In this document: positions 38,252 through 49,121 of the stretch, in pieces
Position numbering within the stretch: the stretch's first letter is position 1
Layout: each line of letters begins with the position of its first letter
Assembly (NCBI RefSeq): GCF_900496995.4
Contig: NC_044030.1
Span: 16,242,851 to 16,306,850, forward strand
Direction: 5' to 3'
Source of the DNA: Aquila chrysaetos chrysaetos
Taxonomy: Eukaryota; Chordata; Aves; Accipitriformes; Accipitridae
DNA: 64,000 bases
Position numbers and translations under genes: made by a program
Notes under the pieces: generated by a model
The model's input: the letters and a program-made list of their open reading frames with translations, nothing else
What the model was told of the DNA's origin: nothing
Database searches by the model: none

Positions 38252-41200
38252 GTCGGATGGCAGCGGCGGCGGACGGGCCCGGCCTCGCCGGGCGGCTCCC
38301 CGCGCCCCTTTTATTTTTCGGCGGGGGAGGTGGGGGTCGGAGGGACGGGACCGGACCGGACGGGACGGCGGGAAAGGGGGGGGGGGGAGAAGGGGGGGGC
38401 ACCGCGCCGGCGTTGGGCGCGAGGCGGCGGGGGCGGCGGGAAGGGGTGGGGGGGGGAATCCGCCGCCGCCGCCGCGGCGCGCGAGGGCCCCCCTCCCCCC
38501 ACGTGGGGGGAGGGGGGCCCTCGCGCGCGCGCCGCGGCCCCCCGCCTCGCGCCGCGGGGGGAGCGCGCGCGCGCGCGCCCCCTGCCGGCGGCGGCTCCCG
38601 CCGCGGCCGCTAACGCGGCGTCTCGTTTGTCTTCTGCAGGCGGCGTGCGGGCGCGGGCCCCCCCCCAAGGTCGTGGACACGGGAGGGGGCTTCTTCCTGG
38701 AGGAGGAGGAGGAGGAGGAAGAGCCCGGCGCCGCCGAGAAGATCGTGCATCCCCCCGGTAAAAAAACCTCGAGGGAGCCGTGCAGGAAAGAGGTGGCTGG
38801 GGCGCCGGGAGGAGGCGGTGCCGCGTGTGCGGAGCTGGTGGGGGAGGGCAGGAAGGCGCGGGGGCGACAGTGAGCCGGGTTCGGGCTGAGCGAGCAGGGC
38901 GGGTTGGGCGCCTTTTTTTTTTTTTTTTTTCCCGGGCTTTTTTTTTTTCACCCTTTCTTCCTTCCCTCCTCCCCCCTCGCCCTCTTTTTTTTTTTTTTTT
39001 TTTTTTCTTTCCCCTCGTTTCTTTTTTCTCTTCCTTCTTCCTCCTCACGCGCCTTTCTGGATGTGCTCAATTTCTGGCGCGTCCGATTATTTCAGCATTA
39101 AAGCGGCGAGCAAATACGCGGTAATTAAAAATGAAGAATTTTAAGCCGCAGAAGTGGGACACAGTCAGTGCCCTTGGGTATAGCAGGTTTTTTTTCTTGC
39201 CTCGATGAACGTTATTTCCACTATTTCTTTCGGGAATTTGAATTTTAAGACCAAAATAAGTGTAAATCTGCGCGGCTTCGTTGGTTCTGGGAATTTTGAG
39301 GTTGATATCGTTTATGCCAAGATCTGAGCACTGCTGCAGTGCCAGCTTTTATCGTTATAAAACGTGCTGACGCCAAGTTGCTGATCGTTTGGTGGAGGAT
39401 TTCGACATATTGTCTTGTGATATTCTCCATCCAAAAAGCAAATGGAGAAGTAAGGATCCCAAAATAGATTCACTTTCTTCTCTGGGATCGTCTTTGTCTT
39501 GCTTTGTTCTGCTCTGAATCAGCTGCGGGGCTGTTGGTGCAGTGTATCTCTTTGTTAGAAATCACCACCAGATTTCATTAAGAGTGTAAACAACTAGCAG
39601 CCCTACTTCTTTTGAGGGGCTAATGTTTAACAATAAATGAAGTAGATCTGGGATGCCTTTGCACCGGGGGTATTTTTGCTGTGTAATTCATAATGTCATT
39701 GTCTTAATAAAATGTCTTCGTATTCGGGAGTACTGCCTTAAATGATGAAATGTGATGTAAGAGCATGACTATGTGAAGTACTGAGCATCCCACTGTCGCT
39801 AGTAGGACTGAATTGGCATAAAATGTCGTCTTCGCTAGATCGAATCTGCTATAAATGCAAACGCAATTAAAAATGTATGGTGCTGCATGTCAAGCATTAA
39901 TCTTCTCTTTCAGGTATTGTTAATATTCTGCAGCATTACCTCACTTTCAGCTCTTGAAACTGTATGCCAATGTTAATTTAATGCTAGAATTACAATGTTA
40001 ACTGTTAAAGGAACGTTCCTTATAGCTGCGGTTACCTGAATCAGTGTTTCTTGGTGTCCCATGGAACATAAAAGCAGATGGCGATGACGCTGGAGGTGAT
40101 CTACCCGGCGAGGATGCGGCCAGAAGTGATGGCCGGCAGTGGGATGAGTCTGGGCTTGGAGCAGTGCTGAGAGGGCTTGGGGAGAGGATTGTAGTGGAGC
40201 TCCATCCCCATTCCACTCCTAGCAGCTCTCTGGCCATCCACCTCCATTTCTGCCAGCTGGAATGGACAAGAGCCTTGCCAACTGCCCCAGGCCTCCGTTG
40301 AGCTCGTTTAGGGAGAGGCAGGTGTGGCTGAGCAAGGAAAAAAACTGGAGCAGAGCTGAGAGGACTATGATGCCAGTGCCGCTCCTGTACTGCTTCCTGC
40401 TCTAGCCACCCTCTTCGAACTGCATCCCCTTCTCTGCTTCCTTCCGTTCCTGCCTGCACGTCCTCTGTAATTCAGGACGTATCTTGGAGGGCCAGAATGG
40501 AGGAAGCTGTAGGAGGGGATATGAAGTGCTTTTATGGGGAAATGCGGAGAATTTTTTTTTTTTTTTTTAACAATGGCTAAGTCGAAACAAATGTGTGCAT
40601 TTCAGTGTTGAAATCCAATACTTAATACAGTGAACCTTCCAGCAAGAGCAGAAATACACCAGCAGAGATGGGTTTGCATGATAATGGGTTTGAATTTGTA
40701 CTGTATCTTTCTGGAAAACTTGAATACAGGAGTGAAACTAGTCTGTAACAATAAGAACCAATAATGTAAATTTTAGTAAAATTGCCTGTCATACCAATTC
40801 CAGATGCCTGTTTTTAACATGGTAGTTCCTTACAAAAAAAAAAAAAAATTTCTTTCCATTAGCACCTGTACTAGAATTTGACTATCTCATCTGTGGAGAC
40901 TGTGGCAAAGAATTCATGGATTCCTACCTTATGCAGCACTTTGATTGGGCAACATGTGATAATTGCAGGTATTACAAATAATCAGGAGAGGGAAGCTTTA
41001 TTTTATGTAAAGATTGCTGGCTGTAATTTAGTTAATTAAAATAATACTGTTTAATTAAAAAGGCTGTCAGCAAAGAGACGTTTTTTGGTAACTTAATACT
41101 TGCTGAAAAAGTAAATGGAAGTTGACTGATAACGTCTGTATTTTCTGTTATGGAAGTGAAGAACAGCAGCATTGCCTCTTGAGTCTGTCTTGGGGTAGGG

Positions 41201-44200
41201 GACATCAGTAGATTTTTATATAACATGGAAACCTTATGTCTTGAAAGCAGTTAGTGTGTTTGTCAGCTTGGAGATTAATGTCTGGTTTGCAGACTAGAGC
41301 TATTTGAAAACCTGATAGAACACAGAATACCCGCTTTCTGAAGTAGAGCAGGGATTAGGAGAATATTTGCTGTCCTAGTGAGTTAACCCAAGTAAAGTTA
41401 GTACTTTGGTCAGCACAAGTGGGCTAGGAGCATGGCAGCCAAAGGGCAGAACCCCCCTGGGAGGTTACCAGTTGACCTGCAGGGTAAGCAGGAGTTTGAC
41501 CTTGAGCGGGAGGCAGTCTATCCTCTCTTACCTTTCACACAGAAAATGCTCCAAAAGCCATCAAGATAAGCAGGGCATTGAAACCAGCTGAAGCAGCCAA
41601 CCACCCACGAGTGTAAGAATGAATGGGTGAATGGGGAAAAAAAAAAAAAAGAACGCAGCTAGGAGTTTGTTCTGAGAGCTTGCCTGCTTACTACAGGGAG
41701 CGGTCGGGGTGTGCACGTGGTGTAGGCAGTTCACAGTCATTAGAGATGAAGTGCTGTCTCTTGAAGGTAGGATGGGTGGAAAAAAGATGTTGAGAGGGCT
41801 TGGAGCATTATGAGTGGTTTTCCCTCGGTCTAAATAGCTCTTGTAGCTGAACGTTAGACATTCCTCGGTGCATTACCTTTTACTGTGAACTTTGAATTCT
41901 AGTAAAGCTACGTTTACAGCAGTATTTCCTTGATGACCGTTGCTAGCACTTACGGTTTGGCAGATTGTTCCGGCTCGAGCAATTCAAGTTCCACTTCAGT
42001 CAGGATTGCGTAAATGTTATTTTTTTCATTAACTGATAAATGCTGCTGCGGTTACACAGTTTTTCCTTATCTGTCTGGTAAAAGTTAGTCTTTTAAGGTT
42101 TTTATTTTAAGGTTCCTCTGCCTATTGTCTAGCATTTAGAAACAAGTGCTCTGTGTTGCCAATCTGTTTCTGGGATCTAGAAGCATATGGAGTGTGTATA
42201 GTCTCAGGTGATCTGACCTGTCTCACATTACACATTCTTTCTCTCTTGACCATGTGTCAGGCTTGTACTTTTGTCCTCTTGAATTGCATCTAGGTTAGGT
42301 GAATAACTAAAATTATTCATACTCCTTTTAAGTTTCAGTTACTCCCTCTTGTAAGAAAACAGAAGAAAAACAGGATTCTCAGCCTATGTTTGCTTAAATG
42401 GGAGAATTTTTAAACTTAATTTCAGTAAAGCTATCCTGGAGTTCAGCTAAACTGTTGGAATCCAAAGTTACTTGCGTACATAAAAACAGAGAGGAAGAGG
42501 GCTGCCTGTATTTCAGCAATGCTAGAAATGATGGGGACTTAGATGTTAATGTGTTTTTCAGGTGTAGCTTTCTCATCATCATTTTACGTCTTCCAGAGAT
42601 GCTGAAGATAAACATAAGCTTATAACAAGGACAGAAGCAAAGGAAGAGTATCTTCTTAAAGACTGTGACTTAGACAAGAGGGAACCAGTGCTCAGGTTCA
42701 TTGTGAAGAAAAACCCTCATAATTCACGATGGGGTGACATGAAACTTTATTTAAAACTACAGGTATAGAAACTGTTCGTGTATTTCAGACCTCTTTTTAC
42801 CTTCATACAACTTTGTTAGCCAAAATGGTGTCTCTTCGCTTCTGATTTCTGAATGATTTTGCCAAAGCTAAGTATATTATGTGTAGCCTATGTAAATTTT
42901 CTGTATAGTTAAAATAAAGAGCTGTGGTCCAAATTCCTGAAAATGTCTGTGTTTGAGAGATGTCCATGGACCACAACCTCAGTGATTTGCACAATTAACA
43001 GGTCGTGAAGTGCATGGCCTTTAAGTGCAACTGAAATGTGTGGGGCAGCTGCTGCTGTGTGTGGCCCTTTGTAGCTGTGGCCTCATGTTCAAAGCTCTGC
43101 CTTCAGGGGCAGCAGGAAAGGCAAGTAGATTTTACAGGGCTGTTGTTATTTCTTGTTTGCTACTTTTGTAGGAATGCTGCTGCTTTGGTGGAGTATGTAC
43201 AAAATTGGAGTTGGGTTTGACTTTCCTGACTAAGTTACATCTAGCTGATACTAAAAAGCAATGTTCTCTCTTACTGTGGAAGGAATGCCATGTTTGCGGG
43301 TCAAGAGCAAAGAGACAGATGGGAGGCAGAGGCAAGATTGGGTTTGCTTGTGTATGTGTAGGGGAAAAAATAAAATTTGTGAGTTAGAATAGTTTACTTC
43401 TGTTTGAGGGGAAAAGAAACACATCTATGTCCATCCTGTAGGTAATCAAGCGTTCTCTTGAAGTTTGGGGTAGTGAAGAATCATTGCAAAAAGCAAAGGA
43501 ACTCCGCCGTGACAGCAGAGAGAAGATGAAACAGAAGAAGTTTGATAAGAAAGTTAAAGGTAAAGGGCTAAACTTAGATACTGCAGTACCTGAAGTAAAG
43601 TACGGTTCTGTTTGAACTTGTTTCTGCATCTGATTAAAGTATTTAGAAAATCTTCAGTGTGGCAAAATGGAGGTTTTCAAGAGCTGTGTGGGTAAGCCAG
43701 GAGCAGTCTGGTCTGACCTCATAGCTGACTATTCTGGGCAGAGGGTTGAACCGGAGATCTGAGGTCCCTTCCAATGTGAATTACCCTGTTGTCCTGTGAA
43801 CATGATGTAAGTGACAGAAATCAATTACGATGGTTCATTATGGGGTTTTGAAAATTTTTTGGTATGACCCAGAATGTGCCATAGACTGTTCTGTTACTTT
43901 TCCTGACTTGCAGAGAACATGGATTTTTGTGGCAGTAGGTTATAATTCTGTCATACAAATGCCTTCAGGTGGAGTAACTGTAAATGAAGGTAGACAATGG
44001 CATTTCCCACTGTTCACAGTATTCCCAGCTGCTGTTTTTGCTACTCATTATCCTTGGTTTTTCCTGATAAGTAAGTATTTAGGAGAGTGTTCAGTGGGTA
44101 GAACTTCCGAAAAATATTTCAGCACAGGCATGCTAGTAATTTTAAAAAAGACCATGTCTTTCTTTGCAAGAGTGGGGCTTACCATGGTGTCTGTGCTGTC

Positions 44201-45171
44201 CATAGCATCTGTGCTTTGCTTCGGGTCGGCATTCGCACAGGCAGAAGGCTCGGGCTGGCTGTACTGGTATTGTCTGGAGGAGGCAGAACGTGAGGCTGAG
44301 AAAATAACTCCTGTCTGGACCGTTGATGTTGAGCGCACAGAAGGACTGGCAGCAGACTGTAGCCAAGATGCCAAGAGTTCAGTGCAAGTACAGGCCTTAA
44401 CGTGACAAAAGTTTGCAGCCTGAATGGCTTGGCTTAAAATGTGACTACGTTTTGCTGTTCAGTATGCTTGCCACCCACTTGCAACATCCGGATAATATCT
44501 TGGGCTCGGCTGCCAGCCTGTGCTCTCTTGAAAACCCGCTGACTTCACTGCGGCTGCTGCAGAGGCAACCCACATTATTGGGCATAAAGCTTAGAGAATG
44601 CCAAGTCATTTGGGAGGCTTACTGTGACCTGAATGAAAAGTACTCTTTCTTGGTCATGTAAAACAAGTGAGGTGTTCTATAAAAACTGTTCTTCTGCATT
44701 CCACCTGCCCCTTTTGGATACCTTCGGATGGCTTCATGTAAAAAGGCAGTGGGCAACATGTACTTAGTCCAGATGGAAAATCTTCTCCTGGGTGACCTCA
44801 TGTCCATGTAGTTCTTACCCTTCAAAATAGGCAAACAAGGTGAAGATTGTAAGACAAGTCAGAGCTTGTTCTTGCAACAGCAGATTCTCACCCAGAATTT
44901 ATGAGAGACAGGCAACAAGCAGATTGTCATCTGCAGTCCTCAGAAATATGGTTAACTTGAATTTTAGTAACCATTCTTTAAGATTTATTAAAATCTTGAA
45001 ATTTTCCTGTATTTCTCATCAGAACTCCGCCGTGCTATGAGGAGTAGTTTGTGGAAGAAAGAAGCTAGTATTCATGAACATGAGTATGGAGCAGAAGAAA
45101 ACATTGATGAAGATGTATATAAAAAGATATGTACTGTATGTGGCCATGAATTAACTTATGAGAAGATGTAG
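38083..45171 (+). CDS. XPA: XPA, DNA damage-verification protein of nucleotide excision repair (six coding exons)
   Basis: XPA is the scaffold of nucleotide excision repair: it verifies the lesion and binds RPA, ERCC1-XPF, TFIIH and kinked DNA in the nucleus. Exons: 38083-38251, 38640-38757, 40863-40968, 42597-42762, 43442-43559 and 45023-45171, all with GT-AG introns. Lengths of exons 3 and 4 (106 and 166 nt) and their phases equal those I recall for human XPA. If one base is discounted in exon 2, the product is 274 residues (human 273). Visible parts are a basic RARL-type N-terminal region near residues 35-52, the ERCC1-binding GGGF at about 71-74, an acidic run of eight Glu (77-84), the zinc finger CGDC...CDNC (Cys106, 109, 127, 130), the DNA-binding core to about 240, and a C-terminal CTVC pair (262, 265). 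The start is chosen from a perfect Kozak context (GCCGCCATGG) and family length. Oddity: a nine-C run in exon 2 puts the given sequence out of frame (see exon 2 and findings). Confidence 0.97.
38477..38528. repeat. Perfect 52-bp spacer-less palindrome centred on an E-box, XPA intron 1
   Basis: I paired every base outward from the centre (38502|38503). Twenty-six consecutive pairs are complementary, and the next pair fails. The arms contain C6-T-C6 / G6-A-G6 and a GCGCGC flank. The centre is CACGTG (38500-38505), a canonical bHLH E-box. It lies 225 bp into the 388-bp first intron of XPA. It could extrude as a cruciform, or it could be a fold-back sequencing artefact in very GC-rich DNA. Confidence 0.85.
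38640..38757 (+). CDS. XPA: XPA coding exon 2, with an apparent +1 frameshift at a C9 run
   Basis: The acceptor is TTCTGCAG|GCGG and the donor is CCCCCG|GTAAAA. The exon encodes the conserved segment [13 protein letters not shown], the ERCC1-binding site, then eight Glu. It is 118 nt. Exon 1 ends in phase 1 and exon 3 must be entered in phase 1, so 117 nt are needed. Read from exon 1, the frame is correct up to the run of nine C's at 38658-38666; only eight C's would keep the GGGF/Glu segment in frame. As given, the shifted frame runs through exon 2 and stops at TGA 40879-40881 in exon 3. The only AG near the start is the one used, and the exon 1 donor has no in-frame alternative that I could find. 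Confidence 0.9.
38758..40862 (+). other. XPA intron 2, no further gene seen
   Basis: 2.1 kb. After the pyrimidine tracts it is AT-leaning unique sequence with a T run at about 40551-40569 and an A run (40834-40848) just before the exon 3 acceptor. No exon or RNA gene was recognised. Confidence 0.7.
38911..39050. repeat. Long T/pyrimidine tracts in XPA intron 2
   Basis: T18 (38913-38930), T11 (38938-38948) and about T22 (38985-39006) sit in an almost pure C/T stretch just past the CpG island. The length is likely to be unstable and hard to sequence. Confidence 0.9.
40863..40968 (+). CDS. XPA: XPA coding exon 3 (zinc finger)
   Basis: 106 nt, acceptor TTCCATTAG|CACC, donor TGCAG|GTATTA. It encodes the C-X2-C-X17-C-X2-C zinc finger (ICGDCGKEF ... 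CDNC), which in the family contacts RPA70 and shapes the DNA-binding domain. All four cysteines are present, and the spacing is exactly that of the family. Confidence 0.98.
40969..42596 (+). other. XPA intron 3, no further gene seen
   Basis: 1.6 kb of unique sequence with one A run near 41637-41651. No open segment with family resemblance was found. Confidence 0.7.
42597..42762 (+). CDS. XPA: XPA coding exon 4 (DNA-binding core)
   Basis: 166 nt, acceptor CTTCCAG|AGAT, donor CTACAG|GTATAG. It encodes [20 protein letters not shown], then the [10 protein letters not shown] and [19 protein letters not shown] stretches of the XPA C-terminal/winged DNA-binding fold. The length equals the human exon. 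Confidence 0.98.
42763..43441 (+). other. XPA intron 4, no further gene seen
   Basis: 0.68 kb of unremarkable unique sequence between the exon 4 donor and exon 5 acceptor. Confidence 0.7.
43442..43559 (+). CDS. XPA: XPA coding exon 5 (basic helix)
   Basis: 118 nt, acceptor CCTGTAG|GTAATC, donor GTTAAAG|GTAAAG. It encodes [15 protein letters not shown] followed by the long basic helix [14 protein letters not shown], which lies along the DNA in XPA structures. Confidence 0.98.
43690..43800 (+). mobile_element. CR1 LINE 3'-end fragment in XPA intron 5
   Basis: The stretch around 'gttgaaccggagatctgaggtcccttccaatgtgaatta' has the hallmark CR1 3' end (a GGTCCCTTCCAA core preceded by a GGTTGxACxxGA segment). 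It is in sense orientation and decayed. The rest of intron 5 (43560-45022) includes a 191-codon open frame at 43830-44405 that I do not regard as a gene. Confidence 0.65.
45023..45171 (+). CDS. XPA: XPA coding exon 6 and stop
   Basis: 149 nt from acceptor CTCATCAG|AACT to TAG. It encodes [14 protein letters not shown], an acidic segment ([14 protein letters not shown]) and the terminal [15 protein letters not shown]. This C-terminal part is the TFIIH-contacting region in the family, and the end is identical in position to other vertebrate XPA proteins. Confidence 0.98.
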
Positions 45172-45225
45172 TGTTAATCTGTTAAAAGATAACTTCATTA
45201 TCTTCGATACTTTGTATTGAACTCA

Positions 45226-45231
45226 AATAAA
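45226..45231 (+). terminator. XPA: XPA polyadenylation signal (AATAAA), second copy at 45349-45354
   Basis: AATAAA lies 55 nt after the XPA stop and is followed by GT/T-rich sequence (GTTGT, GGTGTTTCT), which fits a cleavage site near 45250. A second AATAAA at 45349-45354 could give a slightly longer 3'UTR. Confidence 0.7.
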
Positions 45232-45249
45232 TGCTAATCATGAACAAAC

Positions 45250-46780
45250 TGTTGTAAAATTCTATGAAGAATGGTGTTTCTCAGAACAATAATCTTTGGC
45301 TTTTAAGCTGGATCTTAGGGGGAGAATGTAACACATTTTTAACAGCTGAATAAATTGGTACTTTGTAGGCCAAAAGATAAGTTGGTATTGCTCTGCTTCA
45401 TGTGCTGATGAAGTTAGGGTGAACTTCCCATTTCTTGTCTGCTTCTGTTAGAGGAGGAAGGCTCTGTATTTTGCCCTAACTGTTGTCTAGTTTCCAGTGA
45501 CTATCACTGGTCAGGGCAACTAGCAGAGGGCAACTAGCTGGTACACCACATCATCTGGTGGCTGGTGATCATGTCATGTGGCAGGTTCTCCTTCTGCTTG
45601 GACTTGGGAGACTGGACTCTGTTAAAAGGAGAATTCTCTCTCGAAAGCTGTGTGCTCCTGGGGAGGTTCTGACGCATTGCCACCATGTTTCATAGGGGAA
45701 GAGTCCTTAACTGTATGCTCTATTGCCTTTTTTTCAAGTTTTGGACCAGAGACCAAGGTGACTCTTAAACTACAACTTTGTCAGAAATTTGTAAATGAAA
45801 AGTATAAATACCTGTCCTTGGGCAGGGGAATATACTCCAAGATAGACCCAAATGATGTTTGCTTTCAGGAGAGGGTGGATTCACTTTCAAGTCAAAATCT
45901 CTCAAATTTCAGATCTTCAGTGCTTGGAGCTGTTGTGGAATGCTTGTGAAAATGGCTGAAGTGAAGGAACATGCTCTAGGCAGTGGCTCTGCAGTTGTTC
46001 ACCATTGTAAATATGGCAGATCTCTCTGAAGTCTCTCAAGACTTCTTTGGGGAGCCTGGGCCCCTGGCTGTGCAGAACTGAACTGTTACCAGTGGAGAGA
46101 AGGCGGATGGGGAGGGCAGATGATGGTTCCACCAATAGGTCTTAGATTCTCCAGCACTCTCTCATGGTCTGCAGCCCTGTGACCTGCCTTTCCACCAAGC
46201 ACAGAGACTTGGGGCCCTGCCAGGCCTAGGAAAGCGGCATGTGGGCAGCCTGGCTGGAGGGCAGGAGGCAGGTCCTGGCACAGCTTTTGGAGGTAGTCCT
46301 CCACATCATGGTTCCAAGAGCCAGTGTTGTCTTGGGTCCCAAAACTCTCTCCAAGGGAGCTGGGTGGTGTGCACTGGCTGCTGAATCACTTACCTGTGGG
46401 CAGGCTGCAGCAGCCACCCCTCAGCATGCACCACTGGCCCACCCCTGCCTCACCTCCTGCAGCAGCACTGCCCAGAAGACAGGAGGTGGCAAGAGAGAGG
46501 GAGAATTTCCACAGAAGCACCCTCTGGGCACCCAGCAGCACGTATGCTTGCCTCACTTGGCTGCGCAGGGGAGGGAAGCGTCTTTGATCAACCTGTAGCA
46601 CAAGGAGGTGAAGGCTTGCGTGTGTTAGTCAGGGTACCAGCAACAGTGCAGGGAAAGCAAAACTCCTCCAAACCCGACAGCATTTAACACCAGCGTAACC
46701 CTGCCATGACTGCCTTGCTTCACTGACCCCCCAAAATAGGCAGGACAAACACTCCCAGTAGCAATCTGCTTCACCTTCAT
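45250..46780. other. Gap between the convergent XPA and NCBP1 3' ends
   Basis: About 1.5 kb between the XPA poly(A) signals and the most distal NCBP1 poly(A) candidate. The sequence is unique and slightly GC-richer around 46.1-46.6 kb, with short overlapping open frames and no recognisable product. Confidence 0.6.
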
Positions 46781-46785
46781 TTATT
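46780..46785 (-). terminator. NCBP1: NCBP1 distal polyadenylation signal candidate (AATAAA on - strand)
   Basis: AATAAA on the - strand, about 2.34 kb after the stop. The intervening 46786-49121 sequence has no gene signals and would be a long 3'UTR, which would fit NCBP1 if its avian 3'UTR is long. Which signal is used cannot be told from sequence alone. Confidence 0.4.
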
Positions 46786-48810
46786 TTTGTCTTTAATTGT
46801 GCATTTTTTCCAACCACACCACATTTCTACAGCATCTTTACACTATCCACCACCTCATGCTTCAGCAGTTCCAAGTTTCTCCAGTTAGCTGCTGGTATCA
46901 CTATGCAAGCGTCTCGTTCTCTTTCCTACAGATCCAACCAGTTTCCCAGTCAAGTCAGGTGTACGCCACTGGACCTACATAGAGGGGAAGGTGTCCAACA
47001 GACTCAAGAAATGTGATCAAAGCCCATGCTCACCATGGAAGTCAAAACAATTTTGAAAGACGTTGCTATTTGGTTTTAAATCATAGGATTACACTCAGGC
47101 ATTTGCAACTGGATTTCCAGCACCCGTATTTGTCAAGGCTCAGAGGAAGGTACAGGCTTTTACAGGCTTGCAAGTTCTAACTGCATTATCAGTTTTACAG
47201 AAGTCACATTTATAGTCAGACCCCCACCACAAGTTAATACCAGAACTCTGATACTGATCTGAGCCAGTGAAAAAACTATTAAACCCCAATTAAAACCTCT
47301 ACAGTATTCAACGTTTCTTTAAAAAAAAAAAACAAACCAAAACCAACTATCTGATTACTCAAGAACATTAACAGAGAAATATTTGAAGCAGAAGTCTCTG
47401 CATGACTGACAAAACCCTTGCATAAAGCAAATTTACAACAATTAACAGTATACCCTGAAAGAGCGGAGGGATTGGTCAAATCAGAAAGCGTAAGCAGAGA
47501 AAGCAGAAATAACAGATCTAAGTCTATGAGGATATATCGGATTGCTACAGGCCACACACAAACTTATGTCAATCAACACTCAAAGTAGAAAGTTCCATTT
47601 TTTACCCTCCTTGCTTGATCAGGAGGTCAATTGGTCAACGTACGGATGAAATGCATCACTAGGTATAATACTTGAAAAAAATAATTTGTACAGGAACAAA
47701 ATTACTTGAAGCTCATCACCTTCTAAGCTTGAACTGAATAGCACTGGGTATGTAAATTCTTTAAACATTCATCTGCAAAATGAAGAGACCATAAACAGCT
47801 TGGAAATATACTGCAGACGGATGGACCTGAGCACCTAAGGCAGTGTCTCTGCCATTCATCACTGCTTACCGTAATACAGACCACTCTGGCTTGGCATTTA
47901 TGTATGTAATGTTATTTGCGTAACTCAAAACTAAGGCTACTCTATTTCCAGGCTGTGTTTTCCCAGTCTAAGTCTCCTGTGAGATATCACTTAATTTAGC
48001 ATTAAAATGTTTTCTGAAGACATGGGAGCCACGTGCTGTTGTCACATTTTAAGCAAGGGAAGGGCAGCAGATGCAGCCACTGCAAAGCAGTTGTTAAAAA
48101 GCCAGATGAGGCAAGGGCACTTGGTTCATCCACTGTCACTACCAGAAAGATTTCTGGCACCACTGCAGGCCCAGCCCAGCGCAAGCTTGGCAGCCCAACT
48201 AGTTACAGGCTGAAATAAAGGAACAAGCTGAACACTGCCCTGTTCTCTCCCCTGGCATCTGGGGCTGGAGTTCCCAAGACCCAGGTAAGGCTTGCAGTAT
48301 GGAAGTCGGAAGTTTGTTCCACTCCAACTCTTGCTTACTGTCTCTATTCACCAGTGAAGACTGCTGCCAGGAGCAGTTAATGATTCTTCGACTATACTGC
48401 AAAAAGGATTGCATTTTTCAGAAGTTGTCCATCAAGTTCCTCTACCAATTGTTTGTAGCTACTGTAATAAGACACTAGACAATACATTTCAAAAACATAC
48501 TTCAATTGTATTACAACCATGTTCTTTCGAACTGTGAAAATCTAGCTGGCTTGGTAATAAACAAATCCATATGCTCTATACTCTGAAAGCTTAACTCAAG
48601 TGTTTCACATGCCCAAAGCTAAGACACTTTTCCTGTGCCATACTAGAGAACTTACCACACTGCTCATTGCGAAGGTGCATTCCCTTTCATACTCACAAAA
48701 CACTATGAACTGTTTCTCATTTCTGCAATTCCTTTGATTTAAGGGCCAGGCAGAGGTAACAAATTCTATTGTTTGGGGTTTTCTTGTTTGGTTGTTTTTT
48801 TTCCCCGATT

Positions 48811-48816
48811 TTTATT
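48811..48816 (-). terminator. NCBP1: NCBP1 proximal polyadenylation signal candidate (AATAAA on - strand)
   Basis: TTTATT on the + strand gives AATAAA about 310 nt after the NCBP1 stop. The sequence immediately downstream on the - strand is A-rich rather than GT-rich, so it may be weak. Confidence 0.4.
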
Positions 48817-49121
48817 TTTATATAAACAACTGGGGAGAAACAAAAATACTATCCTGAAGTCAAGAGTCAAACCAAATTAGAAGACAACAAAAAGAATTCA
48901 TACTTTGCTTTGCATCTATCCCCTATCAGTCATATCTTGTAAGGCTTATGATGCTTACACAGTTTGCTGTTGGTCAGAGTACTGTATTGTTTTATATAGG
49001 AGCACATGAAAGCCATTTTTAGTCAAAAATTTCTTCTATCCCCATGTCAAGTTTTCCCATTAAAAAAAAAAAAAAAAATTCATTAAAGTCCTGCAGACAA
49101 GACTCTGCCTGTCAATAATCC

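Larger units (their letters stand above)
36900..38900. promoter_or_regulatory. CpG island and TATA-less promoter of XPA
   Basis: About 2 kb of very GC- and CpG-rich DNA surrounds XPA exons 1 and 2, with AT-leaning sequence on both sides. There is no TATA box before the ATG. A GC box (GGGGCGGGG, 37904-37912) and two NRF1-type motifs lie 90-180 bp upstream of the start codon. Very long open frames on both strands here are a by-product of the lack of stop codons in GC-rich DNA and not genes. Transcription probably starts near 37.9-38.05 kb, which is inference. Confidence 0.85.

Noticed and set aside
36941-38680. A 579-codon open frame on the - strand and several long + strand frames across the CpG island
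   Set aside because: They are Arg/Pro/Gly/Ala low-complexity translations caused by the lack of stop codons in GC-rich DNA, and they overlap the XPA promoter and exons in other frames.
45650-46600. Several overlapping open frames between the XPA and NCBP1 3' ends
   Set aside because: Short, on both strands, in mildly GC-rich sequence, with no family resemblance or exon signals.
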